The notes under the pieces are model-generated. The model worked only from the letters and a program-made list of their open reading frames with translations. It had not been told where the DNA came from and made no database searches. 64,000 bases of DNA from contig JACZKP010000109.1 of assembly GCA_014860005.1 (NCBI GenBank), positions 62,001-126,000 on the forward strand, in the 5' to 3' direction. Source of the DNA: Verrucomicrobiota bacterium. GTDB lineage: Bacteria; Verrucomicrobiota; Verrucomicrobiae; Limisphaerales; UBA11358. Made by a program: the position numbers and the translations under genes. Position 1 is the first letter of the stretch, and each line of letters opens with the position of its first letter. Shown here one piece after another: positions 19,295 to 27,456 of this stretch.

Positions 19295-20299
19295 TCAATT
19301 CTGTGCAATCACCTTCCCTCGACCGCCTAAAAGCATCCGCTTCACGAGTCGACCTGCCTTGATAACCCTTCGCCTCAACCCCAAAGCCAAGCTTCGGGCG
19401 TGCCATTTTAGTGACAAACACCCGCGCCATCTGCGCCGGTAGTTCTGAAGAGCCTTCAGGACTTGATCGGTTTCGGCTGGAACAGACAAGGGCTGGTCAG
19501 GACCATCCTTCTGCTTTTCAGCGATAACGAAAAGGTGTTGGGGTTCCCGCCAATCGTTACCCCCCTCATCCTTGTGGAACGACCGGAAACAGTGTTTGGT
19601 TAACAGGGCCTGAAGGGTTTGCGGAGAGAAACTGGACGGATGCACGTAACGTAAAAAATACCGGTCCAAGGACCGAAAAGGTTTCAAGATGTTGGGCACT
19701 TCCACGGCGAGGATGCCGCCGTCGGAGAGCAGCGCGCGACATTGCCTCAGAGCCTCATTCGGATCGTAGAAATGTTCCAACACGTGCGCCATGTAGATGA
19801 CATTGAAAGTCCCGTGGGTGGTGGGATGCAACTCCGCCAAAGTGCCGCGCAGGTGCGGCAGTCCAGTTTCCGCCAAAACCTGGCAGAAATCGGGTGAGGG
19901 CTCAACACCCAACACTTCACAACCCCGCTGCCGCGCCCACCAAAGGAATAGACCCTGCCCAGGACCAACCTCCAGAAGACGGCAGCCAACCAGGGGCCTC
20001 GCCTGCTCAAGCGCTGTGAACTTCGCGGCCAAATAAACCGGTTCTCTCTTCAAGCGGTCACCCTCGGGCTTCGGCGTGATGTGACCGTAATAATCGGCGT
20101 AAGCCTCGCGGTAGAATCGTTCGTACGTCTCACGGGCCGGCAGCGGATTCGTAAAGACAAACGAACATCCGTTGCAAATGACCGTCGTCAAATCCAGGCC
20201 ATGCTGCATCCGCTCACTGACAGTGGTATGCCGGTTCCCGCCGCACAGCGGGCAGGGGCGCGTTTCAGTAACCCGAGTCCACAGAGAGTTACCAATCAT
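19295..20299 (-). CDS. Class I SAM-dependent methyltransferase with N-terminal zinc ribbon
   Basis: Probably methylates a sugar or sugar-nucleotide in the polysaccharide pathway. Near the N-terminus a CPLCGG...CNGC pair of cysteine motifs forms a zinc ribbon typical of sugar C-methyltransferase-like proteins. It is followed by the SAM-binding LLEVGPGQGLFLWWARQRG and by IYMAHVLEHFYDP, with DGGILAVEVPN as the last core strand. The ATG at 20299 is preferred to a TTG 24 bases upstream. Confidence 0.88.
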   Translation of the reverse strand: MIGNSLWTRVTETRPCPLCGGNRHTTVSERMQHGLDLTTVICNGCSFVFTNPLPARETYERFYREAYADYYGHITPKPEGDRLKREPVYLAAKFTALEQARPLVGCRLLEVGPGQGLFLWWARQRGCEVLGVEPSPDFCQVLAETGLPHLRGTLAELHPTTHGTFNVIYMAHVLEHFYDPNEALRQCRALLSDGGILAVEVPNILKPFRSLDRYFLRYVHPSSFSPQTLQALLTKHCFRSFHKDEGGNDWREPQHLFVIAEKQKDGPDQPLSVPAETDQVLKALQNYRRRWRGCLSLKWHARSLALGLRRRVIKAGRLVKRMLLGGRGKVIAQN

Positions 20300-20326
20300 A
20301 CAGCCAGTTTGAGCGCCACCCAATTC

Positions 20327-21082
20327 TCAGAGGTCCACCCAGGAAGTTGATTTCCGCCTAAAAACCGACATGGATCCAGCTTCCTCGACGAGCTCAAGTG
20401 TCTGCTCCTGTTTTTCAAGGATATTCTCCCGCAAGCGCTTCAGTTCAGACCATTGCGTGGCGAATTCCCGCTGCTCCGCCATGTCGTGATGGATTATGAA
20501 ACCGCCGACTCGGACGAGCTTACCCCATTTGTTGTGATCTCGACGAGCGCCATCGTAACTATGGTCACCATCAATAAAAACAAAATCGAGCACTTCACTC
20601 CAAGGAACCTGGTTTGCATCGGCGGTGATCAACTCCACACGATCAGCAACCCCTGCACGCCGCAACACGCGGAGCAACTCGTCATCATTCTGAGGCGCGA
20701 TATCAATCGAAGTCACTCTGCCCGTGGAGCCGGCGGCAACGGCAAGCAGCACCGTGCTGGCACCGTGGAACCGTCCAATCTCGACGCCGTGAGGGTTGCG
20801 CAGTGATCGAACCGTCTTAAACAGGGTTGCTGCTTCGTCAAAGTCTTGTCTCAGCAGTCCCCGGTTTAGTGGTGTATTCCAAAACAGGAAGGCCAAATCT
20901 TCGAAATGCAACAAAGCCTCCTTAAAATCAGCATTGTCCCAGCGGAATGACGATCGATGTCTGGCACCTTTCGTCACAACCAAGTCAGGGTTGTTGCTGA
21001 GTAAAGCCTTGAGAAACTGGTTGGGAGCGAGAGCGACCAATTGCCGACACAAGACCGCCGCGATGCGTTTCAAGAACAGCAT
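20327..21082 (-). CDS. Class I SAM-dependent methyltransferase (Methyltransf_24 type)
   Basis: A methyltransferase of the cephalosporin-hydroxylase/Methyltransf_24 type. The SAM-binding strand is GVEIGRFHGASTVLLAVAAG, with VTSIDIAPQN after it and FVFIDGDHSYDGARRD (about residues 165-180) as the metal/acceptor block. The ATG at 21082 has a good AAGGA ribosome site five bases upstream, which decides the start. It lies between the flippase gene and the other methyltransferase gene on the same strand and probably decorates the glycan. The substrate is unknown. Confidence 0.87.
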   Translation of the reverse strand: MLFLKRIAAVLCRQLVALAPNQFLKALLSNNPDLVVTKGARHRSSFRWDNADFKEALLHFEDLAFLFWNTPLNRGLLRQDFDEAATLFKTVRSLRNPHGVEIGRFHGASTVLLAVAAGSTGRVTSIDIAPQNDDELLRVLRRAGVADRVELITADANQVPWSEVLDFVFIDGDHSYDGARRDHNKWGKLVRVGGFIIHHDMAEQREFATQWSELKRLRENILEKQEQTLELVEEAGSMSVFRRKSTSWVDL

Positions 21083-21111
21083 AGTATTCCTTGGCAAATG
21101 GTTTGGCTTGT

Positions 21112-22665
21112 TTAGCTCGGAGACGATGCAACAGATACGCTCCGGTAGCAGGTGCGGCTTACTTTGGTGACGGTGGCCACCACTAGATTTCGAAGTCCGT
21201 TATCGAAGGCGATTAACCACAATAAACCGAACCCGGCAATAGCGGTCAGCCCAGCTCCCACACCAGCCCCGAGAAAGCCACCGATTTGTTTTCCCGCAAT
21301 CTGTGCTAAGAAAACAATCGGAAGCAGACAAGTGCCGACAGCCAGTATCGGCAGGGCGTCTTGCCTCACGAACGTGAACCAAGAACGATTAAACAGGCGG
21401 GCGGTCAGCAGTGGCAAATACCAGGTTGAGGTCAGCAGGCCCGCAACCGCAGTTCCAAGAACAATTCCGATCAGGCCCAGGTAATAGCCCAGCAGGACCG
21501 AGAGTCCGAGATTGAGGCCCGCCTCGACCGTGCGGCTCAAGGCCTGAGGTCGAACCACCAGCGCCGCGGAGAGCACAGCGCGGTTGGGCAGAACCCAACT
21601 GTGGACAATGAGGTTGAGGGCCAGCGCCAGACTCAGCAGGGGGCCGCCAAAGTTTTGCCCGCCCACCCAGCGAGTGACGAATGGCTCGTTGCCGGCCCAA
21701 AGACTGAACGCGGCAATCACGGCAAAGCCGGTTGACAGCGTGAACAGGTGGCGATAAACGCGCTGGGCTTCCGCGATTTTGTTTTGGCCCAGCAACTGGC
21801 CCAACATGGGCCGTGCGGTGTTCGTGATCTGATCGAGCAGGCCGCCGAAGAGCGCATACACCCGGCCCGTCAAGGACAGCGTAGTGACTGTTTCGACCGA
21901 AATCATCTTGGCCGCGACCACCCGGTCAAAGGAAGTGATCAGGATGCCGGCGATGCCGCCCAAGCTGAACCAAATCCCGAGGTTGCCCAGACCCTTGAGC
22001 ACATCCCACGAAGCAAGAACCCAGCGGATCTGCAGCCCGGGCAACAGCCGCCAAGTTCGCCACACCGCGATTGCGGAGGTGATAAGCGTGGCAGCCAAGC
22101 TGGCAAAAGCCAACGAATAGAGTCCCCAACCCTCCTTTAGCAACAACACCGTCAGGACCGTGCGGATGGCGAGCAGGGCAAGCTTGAGGAGGTTGTCTAT
22201 GTGAAGCTGCTGGTGGGCAACGAGCAACGCCGAAAAGGTTTTGGTGCTGAATCCGATGGCCGATCCCAAAACCAGCATTCCCATCAGGACCGAGGTGGTG
22301 CGGTGCAGGTCCGGTCGCACCGGAAAGAAATGCGGAATGCCGAGGGCCAAGGCGCTGCCGACCGCCAACACCATCAGCACAATCACGTTCTGAGTAAAGA
22401 AGGCCGTGCTCGCCAGACGGTTCAACCTTTCGGCGTCGGGTCTGCCGGTAAGTTGGGCCGCCTGCACATTCAGCCCGGCGGTGATGCCCAGATCAAGCAA
22501 CCCCAGCCACATGAGCAGATCGCTGGCGAGAGCGAAAAGCCCGTACTCCTCACGATCGAGAAAACGCAGCGTGAACGGTGTGAGCCAAAGACCAACCAGG
22601 ATTGTGGCCAGCGTGGCGGCGTAGCCCGTGGTCAATCCCTTGAGGTAGTTGCGAGTTCGGGACAT
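21112..22665 (-). CDS. Wzx-type oligosaccharide flippase (MOP superfamily)
   Basis: An integral membrane protein expected to flip the lipid-linked repeat unit across the inner membrane. The 517 residues hold about twelve to fourteen hydrophobic helices, beginning after the basic MSRTRNYLKG, with the characteristic early segment FLDREEYGLFALASDLLMWL (about 35-54). Size and spacing match the Polysacc_synt family. It has a heptamer-repeat block upstream and the methyltransferase genes downstream. Confidence 0.88.
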   Translation of the reverse strand: MSRTRNYLKGLTTGYAATLATILVGLWLTPFTLRFLDREEYGLFALASDLLMWLGLLDLGITAGLNVQAAQLTGRPDAERLNRLASTAFFTQNVIVLMVLAVGSALALGIPHFFPVRPDLHRTTSVLMGMLVLGSAIGFSTKTFSALLVAHQQLHIDNLLKLALLAIRTVLTVLLLKEGWGLYSLAFASLAATLITSAIAVWRTWRLLPGLQIRWVLASWDVLKGLGNLGIWFSLGGIAGILITSFDRVVAAKMISVETVTTLSLTGRVYALFGGLLDQITNTARPMLGQLLGQNKIAEAQRVYRHLFTLSTGFAVIAAFSLWAGNEPFVTRWVGGQNFGGPLLSLALALNLIVHSWVLPNRAVLSAALVVRPQALSRTVEAGLNLGLSVLLGYYLGLIGIVLGTAVAGLLTSTWYLPLLTARLFNRSWFTFVRQDALPILAVGTCLLPIVFLAQIAGKQIGGFLGAGVGAGLTAIAGFGLLWLIAFDNGLRNLVVATVTKVSRTCYRSVSVASSPS

Positions 22666-22670
22666 CTAAA

Positions 22671-22862
22671 GAAAAGCAGAAAGCAGAAAGCTAAAATACT
22701 GAAATGCTGCCCAGTGAAGTAAGCCCGGCGGAGTAGCTCTGCACTACACGGGCCAAGGCGAACTTCACGGGGCAAGCCCGGTGAAATAGCCCGGTGGAAT
22801 ACTGAATGGATTCCATGGGCCAGGGGTCACTTCACCGGCCAAGGAAAGCAGAAATGGGGACG
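22671..22862. repeat. Heptamer repeats plus CACGGGGCAAG hairpin cluster
   Basis: AGCAGAA heptamers (about 22671-22706) are followed by several hairpin halves of the GTGAA/TTCAC and GTGGAATAC/GATTCCA type that end in CACGGGGCAAG or a variant. The cluster fills the gap between the flippase and exosortase genes. Confidence 0.75.
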
Positions 22863-22878
22863 ACTGACCAAGGAGCGT

Positions 22879-24825
22879 TTACGGTTCGGCAGCAACGGTG
22901 GAAGGCTTACGGCCTTCGATTCGGACCAACCCCGGCAGCCGCTCGCGCACGGCCTGCTCCGCCGCAGCCATGTCGGGGTAACCTTGACAGATGATCTGCA
23001 ACGTTTGCTGGCCCATGCCTCTCCTGCCAGCCCAGACGGTGCGCAGGCGATCGCCGGTCTTGGTTTTGCCGAACCCGGCCTGGGTCTCGGCGCCGTCTTC
23101 CCACAATAGAAAGAACACGTGCAGCAGGCGGCCACCACTTTCAAAGGTGTAGAAGCGGAAGGGGAGATTCAGGCCGTTGGCATCTAAATACCTGGTGTCG
23201 GACATGTCCAGCATATCGTGTCCGCTGCCGACGAGGCAATACTCGGGCCGGTGGCCCTGGGCTGACATTCGAGCGGCCGGGTCGCCCGCATGCCAGCGGA
23301 AACAGTAAACAGACCATTTCGTGCCGTCCGGTTCAGTCCAACTGCCACCGTTTTCCACGTCGTGTTTCAACAAATTGGCGGAGGCTGGTGGGACTTTCAC
23401 AGGCTGGAAGCTCGGGAGGTTGGTCGGGTAGCTCGTCCACCATTGGGCGGTTTCGGCGCGGTTCAGGTGGTGGCTGCGATACCAGGCTTCGGTGGCGACG
23501 ATGCAGAGGAGGGAGTAGAGGCCGATGGCCATCAGGAAGCGGCGGCACGAAGCAAAAGCTGAAATTGAGAAAGCTGAAAGCTGAAATTGGGGCGGTTGAG
23601 GGGTTGAATCACCAGAAGTCAGAGGGCGGAGGTCTGAGGTCGGTGTCGCCAGACTATTTCCGTTTTCAGCTTTCCTTGGCCCGTGAAGGTTTCCTCGGCC
23701 TGTGGAATCGCTCTGGTATTCCACGGGGCCGCTTGCTTCACTGGGTCTTGGCGCGGGAAGTCCTTCCGTTACTTCACGGGGCTGCTTTCGGCTTTCGGTG
23801 GCGCGTTTTACGAGCACGGCGACGCCCCAAAGCACAAAGAAGCAGGCAATGGTGATGGTGAAGCCCGCGGGGTCGTGCCACTTGTCAATGGCGCTGAGGC
23901 CTTCCTTGCTCGCCTGCCAGGTGAGGATCAGGGTGCGAACGACATTGAAGCCAAACGCGAGTAGTAATCCACCAAACACCAAGCCGGCCCGCGCCCAAAC
24001 GCGCAGCCGATAGAGTTCACCCAGGAACAGCGCGGCCATCAACGTGGATTGGAACGAACGGATGCCGCTGCAGGCTTCGTCCACGCCCAACACGCCGGTA
24101 TCAATTTCGATGAGATTGCCGCGTTGGAAGGCGGGAACACCAAACCAGCCGATGATTTCGACGGTCAAGGAAGCCGCCATCTGCATCAGGTTTTGGGTGA
24201 GGCCGTGCTCAATCCGGTACGGCCACTTGACCGCCACCAAGATGAAGCAAACCGGGAAGGCGAAGTGACGGACCCAAGGAGAAAAGCTGAAAGCTGAAAG
24301 CTGAGAGTTGAAAGCTGAAGCGGGAGGGCCGGCGAGATGGAAGGCGTAAAGAGTGAGCGCAACAACCAGGGCCGTCAAAGGCCAGGTGATGAGCGGCCAG
24401 TCCTGATTGATCTCATGGATGACGCGGAGGGGGAGGAGCAGCAGGCAAAGCAGAAATATGGAAAGCAGAGAGTAGAAATTAATCCTGGCTGGGCCAGTTT
24501 CTGTTTTCTGCTTTCTGCTTTCTGCTTTTGTGCCTTGAGGCCGATCCAGCCAGCGGCGGAACAGGAGTCCCAGCGCAAAGAAGGGAACAAACCAGCCGAA
24601 GGCGTATTGCTCGTTGGTTTCCCACGTGTAGCCCAACTGCCTGATCAAATCCAGCCAGAGGATGCTGAACAGAGCGATGGGGAGCCATAGCTTCAAAACC
24701 CGGTTGAGGGTTGAAGGTTGCCCCGGTGAGATAGGCGACCCGGTGGAATACTGGTCTGATTCCACGGGGCAAGCGGCCACCTCACGGGGTGAAGAAGGAG
24801 AATGGTGGACGGACTTCACATTCAA
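22879..24825 (-). CDS. Exosortase fused to a C-terminal EpsI-like domain
   Basis: A multi-pass membrane transpeptidase-like protein that usually processes PEP-CTERM proteins in exopolysaccharide producers. The catalytic triad is visible: Cys in DEACSGIRSFQ (about 252), Arg in FNVVRT (about 297) and His in KWHD (about 317). After the exosortase part a further membrane segment (about 430-447) leads to an EpsI/DUF3485-like domain with HRPEYCLVGSG. In many genomes these two are separate proteins. At 648 residues it is swollen by four stretches translated from repeats: about 8-36, 98-110, 168-180 and 342-426. The TTG at 24825 is uncertain because the first 36 codons are mostly repeat. No PEP-CTERM substrate is in this window. 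Confidence 0.9.
   Translation of the reverse strand: MNVKSVHHSPSSPREVAACPVESDQYSTGSPISPGQPSTLNRVLKLWLPIALFSILWLDLIRQLGYTWETNEQYAFGWFVPFFALGLLFRRWLDRPQGTKAESRKQKTETGPARINFYSLLSIFLLCLLLLPLRVIHEINQDWPLITWPLTALVVALTLYAFHLAGPPASAFNSQLSAFSFSPWVRHFAFPVCFILVAVKWPYRIEHGLTQNLMQMAASLTVEIIGWFGVPAFQRGNLIEIDTGVLGVDEACSGIRSFQSTLMAALFLGELYRLRVWARAGLVFGGLLLAFGFNVVRTLILTWQASKEGLSAIDKWHDPAGFTITIACFFVLWGVAVLVKRATESRKQPREVTEGLPAPRPSEASGPVEYQSDSTGRGNLHGPRKAENGNSLATPTSDLRPLTSGDSTPQPPQFQLSAFSISAFASCRRFLMAIGLYSLLCIVATEAWYRSHHLNRAETAQWWTSYPTNLPSFQPVKVPPASANLLKHDVENGGSWTEPDGTKWSVYCFRWHAGDPAARMSAQGHRPEYCLVGSGHDMLDMSDTRYLDANGLNLPFRFYTFESGGRLLHVFFLLWEDGAETQAGFGKTKTGDRLRTVWAGRRGMGQQTLQIICQGYPDMAAAEQAVRERLPGLVRIEGRKPSTVAAEP
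23551..23790. repeat. Heptamer and CACGGGG hairpin repeats forming the linker of the exosortase fusion
   Basis: AGCTGAA heptamers (23551-23588), AG...TC heptamers (about 23611-23646) and a hairpin GTGGAATC..TATTCCACGGGG (about 23700-23727) are read in frame between the two domains of the exosortase protein. Confidence 0.8.
24281..24320. repeat. AGCTGAA heptamers in the exosortase gene
   Basis: About five near-perfect copies of the AGCTGAA heptamer read in frame as a polar loop between membrane helices of the exosortase. Confidence 0.8.
24441..24532. repeat. AGCAGAA heptamers in both orientations in the exosortase gene
   Basis: AGCAGAA-type copies at about 24441-24476 and the reverse-complement TTTCTGC copies at about 24498-24532 face each other across the loop-coding segment. 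Confidence 0.75.
24702..24800. repeat. GGGTTGA heptamers and CACGGGGCAAG hairpin at the exosortase 5' end
   Basis: GGGTTGA copies (24702-24719) are followed by a hairpin with GTGGAATAC and GATTCCACGGGGCAAG and an outer GGTGAGATA/CACCTCACGG pair. They encode the first 36 or so residues of the exosortase. Confidence 0.75.
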
Positions 24826-24856
24826 AATCTGAAATGCGGAAAACTGAGAGCTGAAA

Positions 24857-25009
24857 TCACAGTGAAGGATGAAAGGTGAAAGCTGAAAGCTGAAACAAGC
24901 CAGACTCCCGGTTCCTTGGGAGTTTACAGAACAAGCGAATCGTCACCGAAGCAAATGCCTTCGTTCGCTGCCTTAACTCAGCCTTCCACTTTTCGTAGTC
25001 GTTTGCCAT
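24857..25009 (-). pseudogene. Truncated four-helix-bundle (S23/Avd-like) gene ended by heptamer repeats
   Basis: From the ATG at 25009 the frame reads MANDYEKWKAELRQRTKAFA, then SVTIRLFCKLPRNRES, the first helix of an S23-type protein. It then switches into codons made from AGCTGAA heptamers and stops after 50 residues. Family members are about 120 residues, so the rest is lost. The breakpoint is exactly at the repeat. Confidence 0.8.
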
Positions 25010-25011
25010 AT

Positions 25012-25102
25012 TCTGAAGGATGAAATCTGAAACCTGAAAGCTGAACCGTGGAATGCGGCGAGAACTTCAGCTTTCATCCCTCATCCCTCATCCCTCATCC
25101 CT
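25012..25102. repeat. Heptamer repeat block with four TCATCCC copies
   Basis: AAGGATG/AAACCTG/AAGCTGA-type heptamers lie at 25012-25046, and four perfect TCATCCC copies at about 25074-25102. They separate the truncated four-helix-bundle gene from the RelE/ParE toxin gene. Confidence 0.82.
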
Positions 25103-25117
25103 TATTCAGCCCGCTGC

Positions 25118-25411
25118 CTACGAGCGGTCCCGTCCCAATTTTGGATGCCGGCGCTGGTGCTTCACAATGGTGATCCGGATTCGATCATTCCCCACGCAGC
25201 GGAAGTAAATGACGTAAGGGAACCGGGTCATCAAACAACGTCGAATGTCGGACTCCACGAGCATCCATCGCTCCGGCTTGGCCGTAACTCGCAGGACCTG
25301 GCTTTCGAATTCGTCAATGAATGCCTGGCCCAAGCCGGGGGAGCGATTCTCGTAGTAGTCGCGAATTTCCCGCAACTCCCCTTCGACCGCGGGATGGTAT
25401 TCCAGCCTCAT
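25118..25411 (-). CDS. RelE/ParE-superfamily toxin
   Basis: A 97-residue toxin of the RelE/ParE fold: MRLEYHPAVEGELREIRDYY forms the first strand and helix, GLGQAFIDEFE the second helix, and FPYVIYFRCVGNDRIRITIV the typical strand end. Its start overlaps the antitoxin gene by four bases (ATGA). Whether it cleaves mRNA like RelE or poisons gyrase like ParE cannot be told. Confidence 0.9.
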   Translation of the reverse strand: MRLEYHPAVEGELREIRDYYENRSPGLGQAFIDEFESQVLRVTAKPERWMLVESDIRRCLMTRFPYVIYFRCVGNDRIRITIVKHQRRHPKLGRDRS

Positions 25412-25632
25412 CGGCGGAGCCGGGCCATCATCTCGTCATGCCGTACCGGGGAAACTTCGCCGGCCTCGATTTGCCGGTCGCGTTCCTGCGCGAGAGCCAA
25501 AGCAGCACGCTCATCCATCTGCGCGGACGCCGTGTGCGGGTCGGACAGGCTTTCCCACAGCGACTCGGCCAGCAAGGCGCGATCCCTCGGAGGAAGCCGC
25601 AAGGCTTCGGCAGCAATCTGTTCGATACTCAT
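25408..25632 (-). CDS. Antitoxin, putative addiction module component family
   Basis: The ATG at 25632 gives MSIEQIAAEALRLPPRDRAL, then LAESLWESL, the signature of the CHP02574 addiction-module antitoxin family. The C-terminal half (MDERAALALAQERDRQIEAG) is the flexible toxin-binding part. At 74 residues it has the usual size. It is translationally coupled to the toxin downstream. Such modules normally autorepress, but no clear operator is seen. Confidence 0.88.
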   Translation of the reverse strand: MSIEQIAAEALRLPPRDRALLAESLWESLSDPHTASAQMDERAALALAQERDRQIEAGEVSPVRHDEMMARLRR

Positions 25633-25758
25633 GGAGTCATTATAGCCGCGGTTTCCAGAGGTAAAAGGGGAAACTGGAAAACCAGACCACCGCAGCAAAG
25701 CGGGTCCTTGGCAGATTTCACAGATTCCATTGCCCTTTTTTCGTGGAGCGGCAAGGAG

Positions 25759-26124
25759 TTAGAACGCGCGCCAACCACTTAGGAACTCGAGGCGGTTCTC
25801 CATTTCTTCCGCAGTCAGGGTTTTGATCAGGCGCAGCAAGCGATTGGTTTGTTCGCCAATGGAATAGCGCTGTTGCGGTACCAAAATAATCCCCGCGTGC
25901 CGCTGGCCACTTCGCATCATCTCGGAATGAAGCCGGCAAAAGTCGCCCCGGTTTGAACTGTAAATGGCACGCCCGTGACTGGCAGCCCAGTTGAGTTGCT
26001 CCGTGTCGGGCTGCCCGTCCATGCCGCTTTCAATCGCACTGACCACCTCCACTCCACGCATTCGCAAAGCTCTTAACAAGTCCAAATCGCTGGAGTCCTC
26101 GTCCAGGTAGAGACGAACGGTCAT
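25759..26124 (-). CDS. DUF5615 PIN-like protein (toxin partner), copy 1
   Basis: The protein starts TVRLYLDEDSSDLDLLRALR, where the acidic LDED is the predicted metal site of this PIN-like family. DTEQLNWAASHGRAIYSSNR follows, with the conserved GRAIY and DFCRLH. It ends FLSGWRAF. It overlaps the DUF433 gene by four bases, so the two form one unit. Members are predicted nuclease toxins; activity is not shown here. Confidence 0.88.
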   Translation of the reverse strand: MTVRLYLDEDSSDLDLLRALRMRGVEVVSAIESGMDGQPDTEQLNWAASHGRAIYSSNRGDFCRLHSEMMRSGQRHAGIILVPQQRYSIGEQTNRLLRLIKTLTAEEMENRLEFLSGWRAF

Positions 26125-26435
26125 GCGCGGGTTTCCGTCTGCCGCTGAGCCATGTGTTCACGCTCGATCCGGTCTGATTCGGCTGCTTCCGCCGCCATCT
26201 CGCGATCCATGATGTCCTGATTGGCGTAATAAAACGCGAGTGCCGCATGCACTTGGGAAAGCGAAAGATGGCCGATGCGGATCGCGATTTCCTCCGGGGT
26301 CAATCCCGATTGATGCCACCGGACAATGGTTCGAACCGTCACGCCAGTATCGGCAATATGCGGAGTGCCGCGCTTGATGCCCGGAGTGCGGGTGATCAGG
26401 CTGCCGATTTCAACTTCGGTTGTCGCAACGTTCAT
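26121..26435 (-). CDS. DUF433 antitoxin-like protein, copy 1
   Basis: A 104-residue DUF433 protein: ITRTPGIKRGTPHIADTGVT carries the GTPHI/GxPxI signature, and VRTIVRWHQSGLTPEEIA the helix-turn-helix. Residues 75-104 are an extra charged helix. It precedes the DUF5615 gene with an ATGA overlap. The first 32 codons are almost identical to a truncated copy at 27243-27365. Confidence 0.88.
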   Translation of the reverse strand: MNVATTEVEIGSLITRTPGIKRGTPHIADTGVTVRTIVRWHQSGLTPEEIAIRIGHLSLSQVHAALAFYYANQDIMDREMAAEAAESDRIEREHMAQRQTETRA

Positions 26436-26578
26436 GCTGAGAAGATGCTTGATCTCATTCGCCCCGTCAATTCGCGTGAAAACCGGTCACCACTGCGGAT
26501 GGAGCAATGAGCTGGCTGACCAGGGCAGGCAGAATCTCGAGCCGTCCAAGCTGATGCAAATACTGGAGCGGCGAGGGG

Positions 26579-26947
26579 TTAGAACGCACGCCAGTTGCTG
26601 AGGAACTCCAGGGTGTCTCGCATGTCATCGGCAGTCCGAGCTTCGCAGATCCGCAGTAACCGCCTCAGTTCCTCCCCAATCGAGACCGTCTGTTGGTCGC
26701 CGAGGATGATTCCGGCGTGGGGGCGGCCCGCTCGAAGAAACTCAGAATGGAGGCGGCAGAAGTCGGAGGCATTGTAAGTGTAGATGGCGCGTCCGCGCTC
26801 CGCCGTCCACAGCAGTTGCTCTTCGTCCGTGCAGCGCCAGAGCCCGCGCTCGCGACTCGACGTGACGTCCCACCCGCGATGGCGCAAGCCGTGCAGCAAA
26901 GCGTGAGCATCGGCATCTTCATCCAGATGAAGCTTGAGAGCGGTCAA
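26579..26947 (-). CDS. DUF5615 PIN-like protein (toxin partner), copy 2
   Basis: A paralogue of the protein encoded at 25759-26124, with the same layout: LHLDEDADAHALLHGLRHRG at the start, EEQLLWTAERGRAIYTYNAS in the middle, DFCRLHSEFLRAGRPHAGII, and the end FLSNWRAF. It overlaps its DUF433 partner by four bases. The acidic DED site is kept. Confidence 0.88.
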   Translation of the reverse strand: MTALKLHLDEDADAHALLHGLRHRGWDVTSSRERGLWRCTDEEQLLWTAERGRAIYTYNASDFCRLHSEFLRAGRPHAGIILGDQQTVSIGEELRRLLRICEARTADDMRDTLEFLSNWRAF

Positions 26948-27246
26948 GGTTTGGCGGGCGGAGTACGTACGAGGCTGCGACCAGCCGCGCGCTCTTCTTC
27001 AAGGAAGCTCTCAATGTCCTCGTGATGCAAATGGTAATATGCCAGCGCCGCATGAATCTCCGCGGGCGTCAACGTGGTCAATCGTTCACCGATGTCTTCG
27101 ACACTCAAGCCGAGTTTCCACCACCCGGCGACCCTGTGGACGCCCACCCGGTGCCCTTTGATTCGGGGTTTGCCGCCCAGGATGCCCGGGGTACAGACGA
27201 TCATGGTCCCCAACTCGGTGGCAACCGTCTCAGCGATCATGCTCAT
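26944..27246 (-). CDS. DUF433 antitoxin-like protein, copy 2
   Basis: A 100-residue DUF433 protein with VCTPGILGGKPRIKGHRVGV and the helix-turn-helix region VAGWWKLGLSVEDIGERL. It is clearly diverged from copy 1, so the duplication of the full pair is old. Its ATG overlaps the stop of the truncated third copy (ATGA), so it may now be translated by coupling to that fragment. Confidence 0.87.
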   Translation of the reverse strand: MSMIAETVATELGTMIVCTPGILGGKPRIKGHRVGVHRVAGWWKLGLSVEDIGERLTTLTPAEIHAALAYYHLHHEDIESFLEEERAAGRSLVRTPPAKP

Positions 27247-27365
27247 GGCAGCAACTTGACAGAGGTGGCCACGCCCGTACCGGCAATATGCGGAGTGCCG
27301 CGCTTGATGCCCGGAGTGCGGGTGATCATGCTGCCGATTTCAACTTCGGTTGTCGCAACGTTCAT
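27243..27365 (-). pseudogene. Truncated third DUF433 copy (N-terminal fragment)
   Basis: A 40-residue reading frame that begins MNVATTEVEIGSMITRTPGI and runs out after about 32 family residues. The 96 bases 27271-27366 match 26341-26436 at all but three positions, far closer than the full pairs resemble each other. This is therefore a recent partial duplication. Confidence 0.85.
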
Positions 27366-27456
27366 GTCAGGAATCTGCCTGAAAAACCGAATCTGTCCAG
27401 ACCCAGACTCAATGATGAAGGATGAAAGGTGAAAGGTGCTAATTGCCCTCGTCAAC

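Noticed and set aside
24281..24320. Heptamer arrays as CRISPR
   Set aside because: The units are seven bases with no spacers and no cas genes nearby.
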